This document shows, piece by piece, positions 57,682 through 64,000 of a stretch of 64,000 nucleotides of DNA. The notes under the pieces were generated by a model, which worked only from the letters and a program-made list of their open reading frames with translations, was not told the origin of the DNA and did not search any database. The DNA is from Paralichthys olivaceus (lineage: Eukaryota > Chordata > Actinopteri > Pleuronectiformes > Paralichthyidae). The position numbers and the translations under genes were made by a program. The stretch spans positions 8,323,501-8,387,500 of the forward strand of contig NC_091095.1 in the NCBI RefSeq assembly GCF_024713975.1, read 5' to 3'. The number at the start of each line of letters is the position of its first letter. The first letter of the stretch is position 1.

Positions 57682-57831
57682 ATTACCTCTTTTTTGCACT
57701 GTTACCTTACCTCACTTTATGTCATATGTTTATATTGTTATATCTTTACACTGGTTGCACTGTTATTGGAGTGGTTTTTAAATCTCATTGTACATGTGTA
57801 TAGTGACAATAAAGGCATTCTATCTATCTAG
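57682..57831 (+). mobile_element. non-LTR retroposon 3' tail (unit 3 end)
   Basis: Same insertion as 1075-1223. It is absent from the ends of units 1 and 2. Confidence 0.55.
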
Positions 57832-58109
57832 TTGTAGAGGGGCATTCTTTCAGTTCATTCAACTCAATCTATGATGGTTATCTCCCTATCCTTTATTCAT
57901 CAGCACATGTAATGTCACCAAACTGGATCAAGCTCAAGTCATTCATGCTCACAAGTGAAGCAACTGGCGTAAATGTGTTTTATTGAAGTAAAGGTTAGCA
58001 CAGTTTGAACACTTTGGAACGTCGAGGACTGAATTATACGAGTCATAGAATGGTAGAGCATATACCTCCACCAAGGCTCAACCGTCCCTTCAATTCAATC
58101 TGTACCAAA

Positions 58110-58620
58110 TTTCACACACTTACAGAAATCAGTTCTCTAAATGTGCCTGATTGTTTTCATCAAGATTCATGAACTGTAATGGGGTCTTTCTTGGCTCATG
58201 TCCCATCCTTCACCAAGTTTCATGAAATCCTTGCAATAGTCTTTAGAGTTCAACATCTAGGGTCTCAGAATAAATTAGGTGCAGGCTTTTCTTCAGGGGG
58301 TTTCTTCTGCACCTCGTTAAGTCCAACGAGGCAAATTTTTATTTGTGAATATTGACAAATAAAATTTGATCGATGATAGATTCTGGCTGTATGTCAGTCA
58401 GGTCCCAGTCAGGGTGAATGAAACACAAAGAGCTGTTACATGTGAGCTGACTGTCCAGAAAAGTGACTGCTTTCCAAGAGAGAGGAACACATGATTATTA
58501 TTATTATTGTTTAATCAAGAAAAAAGTCAGTGTACCTGGATTGAGGGATGTTCTTACAGAGATTCCACTCAAGTGTCTTTATGGCTCGAGACATACAACT
58601 AAACTGGATGAGCTCACTTA
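58110..58620. repeat. dispersed teleost repeat remnant
   Basis: The text 'gtgcctgattgttttcatca' and 'ttcaccaagtttcatgaaat' belongs to a repeat common in teleost introns. The left LRP copy has only its first few bases (1430-1465), followed by a hairpin. Confidence 0.45.
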
Positions 58621-59600
58621 ATAAAATACACTTGAACACATTTAACAAACTTCTGACAAGGATTATACTTTGAAGGCTAGTGCTGCAGTGAGAAGAGGAA
58701 ACCTCATTCTGAAGAACAGGTCAGGCTGGGGCGTTGCACCTGGCAACAATGTTAATGATACTGTCAAATCTTGCCACGTTGCATTCTGTCAGTAGTTCCA
58801 TCTCAATTATAAATCTTGCTATACAAACAGCAGTGCTAAGATGTGACAGCTCAGGTGTTTCTGCTGCAACTGTTTGTCTTGTTCATTTATGCTGCACGTT
58901 GCTGTTCTTCCTGTTGGTCTTGAAACAGCTCATACCCTACATTGCGAAACGTCTCTTTTAGAGCAGTGATAGTACAGATTTGGTCATCTTTGTCGTAACA
59001 AATCACTTTGAGCTGCATTTTATGTATGAAAGGTGCTGTATAAATAAAATGTATTATTATAATAGTATTATCTTGAAAGGTTTACATTTGGATCAGAGTG
59101 ATTCAATTAATCTTGCTTTGGAAAACGCGGCATTAAAACATCCTGGATAGCAAAGCAAGGGATTTCCAAATCTGATCATTGATGAACCACTGAGCCCTGG
59201 AGACAATGAATGTGTGTGTAACACTTCCTGACCTTCTATCCAAAGGTTGAGATATTTTGGTCAGGACACATGTGGTGGACTGACCCAGTGTGTGGCGGCT
59301 GCAGACGCTACAGCTCCACTCTGGTACCTGTATATAGGGCCTCGTCCTCATCGGGCCCAGTACAGTGTGTGGTTTGAGGCCAAAGCCGCCACGGGCCCGA
59401 GTCCTGATAAATGTGGGGCCAGTTCTACATGCTCTGTGCCAGTCACGCTCATCCGGTGTGCTCGTTTTGAGGAGGTGAAAACTAACTCAGCCAGATTCCC
59501 TGGAAAAGCCAACAACAAAATGAAAAAAGCATTGTACAACAAAGGCATAGCAACCTCTCTGCCAGTGGTTTTCATGACACATGAAAGGACAAATGCATCT

Positions 59601-59602
<2 letters not shown>

Positions 59603-59672
<70 letters not shown>
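59603..59672 (+). repeat. (CA)n microsatellite
   Basis: A pure CA tract at the position of the 2345-2391 tract. Similarity to the LRP left copy ends here. Confidence 0.96.
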
Positions 59673-59673
<1 letters not shown>

Positions 59674-60134
59674 TTAGACTAAATACATGATGTAAATGTT
59701 TGAGTCGACTTTGAATGTCAGGGCTTACAGACACATGGACACAACAGGAGCAGTAAGGAGGCATTTTATGTTTTCTGTCTGTAGTTGTTATGTTTGAAGA
59801 CGTGGTCACTAGTTAGTTCAATTGCAGCAAAGCTGTTTACCAATGAGACCCCCAAATGTTGTGTGGAGTCAAACACTTCACCCGCCCCTTCATTGACCTA
59901 GTTGTGAGTAGATGGTGAGTGAATATTCATTTTTTCCCTTTAACTAGTCACTTACCAAGTCCTTAAAGTCCTAGAAAAAACTACATGTGATATTACCAGC
60001 AGGAGAATCTAGAGAGTTACTGTAATCAGTCACACTGAGGAGGTGATGCGTGATGAAAAACTCACTGCTGATTGGATTGGGTGTAAAACTTACAAGTCTC
60101 ACCTAATTTGGTGCAGATCCATAAAAAAAATGGA
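59673..60134. other. unique spacer between mirrored LRP blocks
   Basis: About 460 bp with no match elsewhere in the window that I could see, and no gene. Confidence 0.5.
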
Positions 60135-60653
60135 TCTAGTGAATTTGAATGTGGTTTCATTAAAACACTGTTGAGCCTTATTAGAGGAATGCACTGATTA
60201 ATCTGAGTTTTGCTCCTGAGTGAAGGCTGTGGTTTTAAACTCTTCTTAATGAGCAGAGAATGACAAACACTTAAAAAACAGCAAAACATTTTACAAATCT
60301 GAAGTCGATCAATCATGTGTTCACCTCCTGCTTGAAATATATTGTGGTGGCAGTTCATTTCAGTCACAACACGTTCAAATACATGAGATAGGACAATGAG
60401 CACAGGGGGAACTGAATGTTTTAAACCTACTGCTGAGGTCACATTATCACGCTACTGTTGTTTCTCTCCACACAATCCAGTCTGACAGGAAATCCTGTCC
60501 TGTTCTGCAACATTGAGGACTCTTGTTGCTTTGTCTAGGTTGGTTCGAGGTTACATTTGTTCACTGAGTGCTGATGCACACGATTGTATCACAGCTCATC
60601 CAGGTTGTGCAAAAACATGTCACATGTATGAAGAAAACAAAAACAAAAATCAT
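60135..60653 (-). repeat. copy of LRP intron 3 segment, same orientation as left
   Basis: Matches about 3318-3815 of the left flank. It ends at the same join to the truncated YWTD exon that is seen, mirror-image, at 25408 and 39940. Confidence 0.75.
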
Positions 60654-61695
60654 AAGGAGCACACCGGATGAGCGTGACTGGCACAGAGCACGTAGAACCG
60701 GCCCCACATTTATCAGGACTCGGGCCCGTGGCGGCTTTGGCCTCAAACCACACACTGTACTGGGCCCGGTGAGGACGAGGCCCTATATACAGGTACCATA
60801 GTGGAGCTGTAGCGTCTGCAGCCGCCACACACTGGGTCAGTCCACCACATGTGTCCTGACCAAAATATCTCAACCTTTGGATAGAAGGTCAGGAAGTGTT
60901 ACACACACATTCATTGTCTCCAGGGCTCAGTGGTTCATCAATGATCAGATTTGGAAATCCCTTGCTTTGCTATCATGGATGTTTTAATGCCGCGTTTTCC
61001 AAAGCAAGATTAATTGAATCACTCTGATCCAAATGTAAACCTTTCAAGATAATACTATTATAATAATACATTTTATTTATACAGCACCTTTCATACATAA
61101 AATGCAGCTCAAAGTGATTTGTTACGACAAAGATGACCAAATCTGTACTATCACTGCTCTAAAAGAGACGTTTCGCAATGTAGGGTATGAGCTGTTTCAA
61201 GACCAACAGGAAGAACAGCAACGTGCAGCATAAATGAACAAGACAAACAGTTGCAGCAGAAACACCTGAGCTGTCACATCTTAGCACTGCTGTTTGTATA
61301 GCAAGATTTAGAATTGAGATGCGACTACTGACAGAATGCAATGTGGCAAGATTTGACAGTATCATCAACATTGTTGCCAGGTGCAACGCCCCAGCCTGAC
61401 CTGTTCTTCAGAATGAGGTGTGAAATTTGGTACAGATTGAATTGAAGGGACAGTTGAGCCTTGGTGGAGGTATATGCTCTACCATTCTATGACTCGTATA
61501 ATTCGGTCCTCGACGTTCCAAAGTGTTCAAACTGTGCTAACCTTTACTTCAATAAAACACATTTACGTCAGTTGCTTCACTTGAATGACTTGAGCTTGAT
61601 CCAGTTTGGTGACATTACATGTGCTGATGAATAAAGGATAGGGAGATAACCATCATAGATTGAGTTGAATTAACTGAAAGAATGTCCCTCTACAA

Positions 61696-61845
61696 CTAGA
61701 TAGATAGAATGCCTTTATTGTCACTATACACATGTACAATGAGATTTAAAAACCACTCCAATAACAGTGCAACCAGTGTAAAGATATAACAATATAAACA
61801 TATGACATAAAGTGAGGTAAGGTAACAGTGCAAAAAAGAGGTAAT
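61696..61845 (-). mobile_element. non-LTR retroposon 3' tail (inverted arm)
   Basis: Inverted copy of 1075-1223. Confidence 0.55.
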
Positions 61846-62104
61846 GGGAAAGACAGTTAGATTGGCACAAGTGTATTTAATTCCCTGTGCTGAACATAGA
61901 GGCTGATTTCATATAGTCTAATGGATTTCAGGGAGAAACATCAAAATAATCAGTTAATAAGAAGAAAAGGATCATTAGTAAAAAGATGCTTCTGATCCTT
62001 TCCTGCCTGTTAACGTGTGATATGTGTCAACATTAGCAGGCTCACATGCTCACAAAGACAAGGATTGTGAGTGTTATGCCTTTTCATCTGTGGATGTTTC
62101 TCAG

Positions 62105-62320
62105 GGTCTCCATGGATGGAAATCAACATAACGCCACATTGCTGCTGAAAGTAAAAGGTACAGTGTCGGGCCTGGCCGTGGACTGGATCCACCAGCTCCT
62201 CTACTGGACCGGCGTGGAGAGTGGTTCGATTAACGTCAGCCTGCTGGACGGTTCAATACAGCGTCAGCTCATCACAGGGCTGGACAAACCTTCTGCAGTG
62301 GCTGTGGATCCTCTCAGAGG
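62105..62320 (+). CDS. right LRP copy: 216-nt YWTD exon
   Basis: Its translation is identical to that of 815-600. Acceptor tttctcag, donor gtagag, phase 2-2. Confidence 0.8.
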
Positions 62321-62979
62321 GTAGAGCTACACACAGATTTCCATTTTTACCTGGAACAAGGTTACGTTTTCATCTGTCAGACAGATTCCCACAAAACTTG
62401 GTAGAAGGATGCAGTCTGGGTCAGAAAATCACCCATTCAGTTTTGGTGGGGGACTGCATCAGTGTGCTGATACAGAATAATTTTTCTCTCTCTTTCGACT
62501 TTCACTTTCTCAACAGTTTGTTAACGGGGCCCAGATCTAGAAGTGGGCAGGGGTGGGCAATACCCACCCAAATGTCTACTCTACCCACCCAATAGTCAAC
62601 TTTAGTCTATACCATTTGAATCTGCCAATCACATTTATTTCATTCTCCCCGCCTGATTGGACATAGGTTGAGGTTTCAAAAAACTATTTTCTGATTACGA
62701 TTGATCTTCATTAGAATGATGTGTCATTGATTCATAAAAACACTACACAGAGGACAACCTAGCCAAAGTCTAAACCAAACCGGGCTGTTGAAGTTTTTTT
62801 GTAACATATTTTAAATGAATGACATAAAAAAATATTTTCAGTGTTGTGTTTAATTACACAATTGCAATTTTTACAATATTGGAAAAAGCATGAATGCAAG
62901 AAGTACAAACATAAAGAACAATTAAATGGGATGAGTCAAGAATCTTATCGCAGAACTCTGCTGCATTTTGTTTTCTCAG

Positions 62980-63098
62980 GTTTCTCTTCTGGGCTCAATG
63001 TGGCAGTTTCCCAAAGATTGAGAGTGCTGGCTTGGACGGCCGAGACACTGTGGCCCTAGTCACTTCCTCAATACGCTGCCCTGTTGCCCTCTCTGTAG
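62980..63098 (+). CDS. right LRP copy: propeller exon with FLFWAQ blade
   Basis: A 119-nt exon, acceptor tttctcag and donor gtatgt, phase 2 to 1. It encodes PKIESAGLDGRDTVALVTSS, the usual class B repeat pattern. It lies just beyond the inverted repeat, so its left-hand partner would be outside the window. Confidence 0.8.
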
Positions 63099-63310
63099 GT
63101 ATGTTGTGATAATTATCAAAGAAAGTTTTTGTACTTGGAAACTTGGAAAATCTCTATACTCCATATGTTTTCATTTTGCAATGTATCTGAATTGATTTTG
63201 GAAAGTTTAAAGAAATTTAAAAAAGGAATGGCCTCCCCTTTAAAACAATATGTGTGAGCAGTGCTGTTTACCACATCCATTTATGTGTTCATGTGTTTTT
63301 TTCCCCCTAG

Positions 63311-63444
63311 ATATGCCTCGTCAGCTGTTGTACTGGGCTGATCAGAGAAGCATCTCCAGAGTAAATTTTAAAGGCCGTGATCGTAAAACAGTGGTGGAAT
63401 CTAATGGTTATCTGGACCGACCCTTCGGACTGGCTGTGTTTGAG
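63311..63444 (+). CDS. right LRP copy: propeller exon with LLYWAD blade
   Basis: A 134-nt exon, acceptor cccctag and donor gtgaaa, phase 1 to 0. It encodes MPRQLLYWADQRSISRVNFK and ends DRPFGLAVFE, a typical blade end. Confidence 0.85.
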
Positions 63445-63626
63445 GTGAAAAAGATGTTACAGCCCTGTGGTGTACTGATGCGCCTATAAATCTTCACACT
63501 CAAAGCTGCAGTCAATTTAGAGTCTGCAATCAACCTCACCCTGATCTGCATTTATTTGAACTGTAGGAAGAAGCCTAAGAAAACCCACAATCAAATAATG
63601 CTTACTCCCTCTCTCTGTTTCAACAG

Positions 63627-63768
63627 GGTTTTGTATATTGGAGTGAAGAAGTCACACGCTCCATCTGCAGAGCAAACAAGCACAATGGCAGCCAACTTCA
63701 AATACTGCTGACAAATGTAGCATCACCAGGTGGTGTGGTCGTCATTCAGCCCGTCCTCCAGCCTGATG
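63627..63768 (+). CDS. right LRP copy: propeller exon with FVYWSE blade
   Basis: A 142-nt exon, acceptor caacag and donor gtacga, phase 0 to 1. It encodes GFVYWSEEVTRSICRANKHN and the last propeller segment. Confidence 0.85.
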
Positions 63769-63919
63769 GTACGATCAAGGACATTTCTGCACATGATATG
63801 TCTCAGATTTCATGATATGTTAAGGTTTGTGTTTAGGTTTGATTAATAAAAACAGGGTGTACTTGGCCACCTCACAATCGCTGATTCATCTCAAGTGACG
63901 GCATCCTGTTGGTTCTTAG

Positions 63920-64000
63920 GGTCATCTGTATGTGGACGTCCTGGGACAGCGTGCCACCACGGGTGTGTGGTCGACCTGCTGTCTGAGAGTCCAGAGTTCA
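63920..64000 (+). CDS. right LRP copy: start of EGF-like exon (cut by window end)
   Basis: Acceptor ttcttag at 63913-63919. The phase 1 start gives SVCGRPGTACHHGC, an EGF module as expected after the LDLR propeller. Confidence 0.7.

Larger units (their letters stand above)
40407..59460 (+). repeat. tandem unit 3 (enlarged, about 19 kb)
   Basis: The third direct copy. Compared with units 1 and 2 it has two extra pieces near 42230-42400, a different gypsy deletion with a retained LTR (44336-45620), a 2.6-kb extra segment (50713-53321), a 1.33-kb insertion (54818-56147), a retroposon tail (57682-57831) and about 500 bp more dispersed repeat at 58110-58620. It runs into longer LRP sequence at its right end instead of the inverted intron block. 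It also begins with a truncated ndufa7 exon 1 (40407-40433). Confidence 0.88.
57464..59596 (-). pseudogene. LRP fragment at end of unit 3: intron 6, full-length YWTD exon with stop, part of intron 5
   Basis: Matches LRP from 857 to about 2345, longer than in units 1 and 2. The YWTD exon is full length (59328-59499, 172 nt, with both splice sites), but TGA directly follows the YWAR codons. It carries the retroposon tail (57682-57831) and an additional dispersed-repeat stretch at 58110-58620 not present in the left copy. Confidence 0.85.
60654..62919. repeat. right arm of large inverted repeat (partner 1-2205)
   Basis: Reverse complement of the window's left end. Coordinates map as p to 62920-p without indels from 1 to at least 815. 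Further in there are indels, the left copy having lost about 150 bp near 1640. The arm ends at 62919 only because the left arm meets the window edge. Confidence 0.9.
60656..64000 (+). pseudogene. right LRP copy: propeller exons on the plus strand, 5'-truncated, runs off window
   Basis: Exons are 60656-60792 (YWTD exon missing its 5' part, TGA after YWAR), 62105-62320, 62980-63098, 63311-63444, 63627-63768 and 63920-64000 (cut by the window). From 62105 on the phases join (2, 1, 0, 1) and the frame is open. Segments are FLFWAQCGSFPKIESAGLDG, LLYWADQRSISRVNFKGRD, FVYWSEEVTRSICRANKHNG, then an EGF-like start (SVCGRPGTACHHGCVVDLL). These are successive LDLR class B blades followed by the EGF module after the propeller. 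With no signal peptide, no LDL-A repeats and a stop in its first exon, this copy cannot make a receptor by itself. Its later exons are undamaged. Confidence 0.72.

Noticed and set aside
11307..59460. Regularly spaced repeats considered as an array system (CRISPR-like or satellite)
   Set aside because: The period is about 14.5 kb with genes inside, in a eukaryotic genome. It is a segmental tandem duplication.

Overview
This is eukaryotic DNA, almost certainly from a ray-finned (teleost) fish. Genes are split by GT-AG introns. CA, GA, CT and CTGT microsatellites are abundant, several dispersed repeats look like those seen throughout teleost genomes, and remnants of Ty3/gypsy retrotransposons are present. 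The recognised proteins are vertebrate: an LDL-receptor family protein, NDUFA7 and a B3GNT3-like glycosyltransferase.

Left flank (1-11.3 kb). An LDL-receptor-related gene runs on the minus strand from a signal-peptide exon at 8386 towards and past position 1. Seven exons can be joined with consistent phases: signal peptide, four LDL-A repeats, two EGF modules and the start of a YWTD propeller. Upstream of it on the same strand lies a complete four-exon ndufa7 (11333 to 9675), a small accessory subunit of mitochondrial complex I.

Centre (11.3-59.5 kb). A block of about 14.5 kb is present three times in direct tandem: 11307-25879, 25880-40406, and 40407 to about 59460 (enlarged by insertions). 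Each block begins inside ndufa7 exon 1. It then carries, in order, an inverted broken LDL-A exon of the LRP gene, a two-exon SAM-like teleost gene fragment running into gypsy pol remnants, an intact single-coding-exon b3gnt3-like gene on the minus strand, long non-coding sequence, and a fragment of the LRP gene with a broken YWTD exon. The three b3gnt3-like genes (379 codons each) are the clear functional payload. They would be type II Golgi enzymes adding beta-1,3-GlcNAc to glycans. Copy 3 differs by a 2.6-kb extra segment with a long CTGT repeat, a 1.33-kb transposon-like insertion flanked by TA, and a different pattern of gypsy deletion with a retained 3' LTR.

Right flank (59.5-64 kb). Intronic LRP sequence is followed by an inverted copy of the left end. 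Positions 1-815 correspond to 62919-62105 with no length change (p to 62920-p at every exon edge tested). The inverted copy continues into further LRP propeller exons on the plus strand up to the window end. The right LRP copy has a 5'-truncated first YWTD exon with a nonsense codon, so as seen it is a partial or broken gene, while the left copy is intact as far as it is visible.

Overall the window is a structurally unstable locus. Pieces of ndufa7 and LRP were shuffled, inverted and amplified together with b3gnt3, giving three intact glycosyltransferase paralogues and many dead exon copies. Alignments were made by eye, so boundaries between repeat blocks are good to a few bases where a junction is stated and to tens of bases otherwise. 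Assembly error cannot be excluded for such a repeat-rich region.
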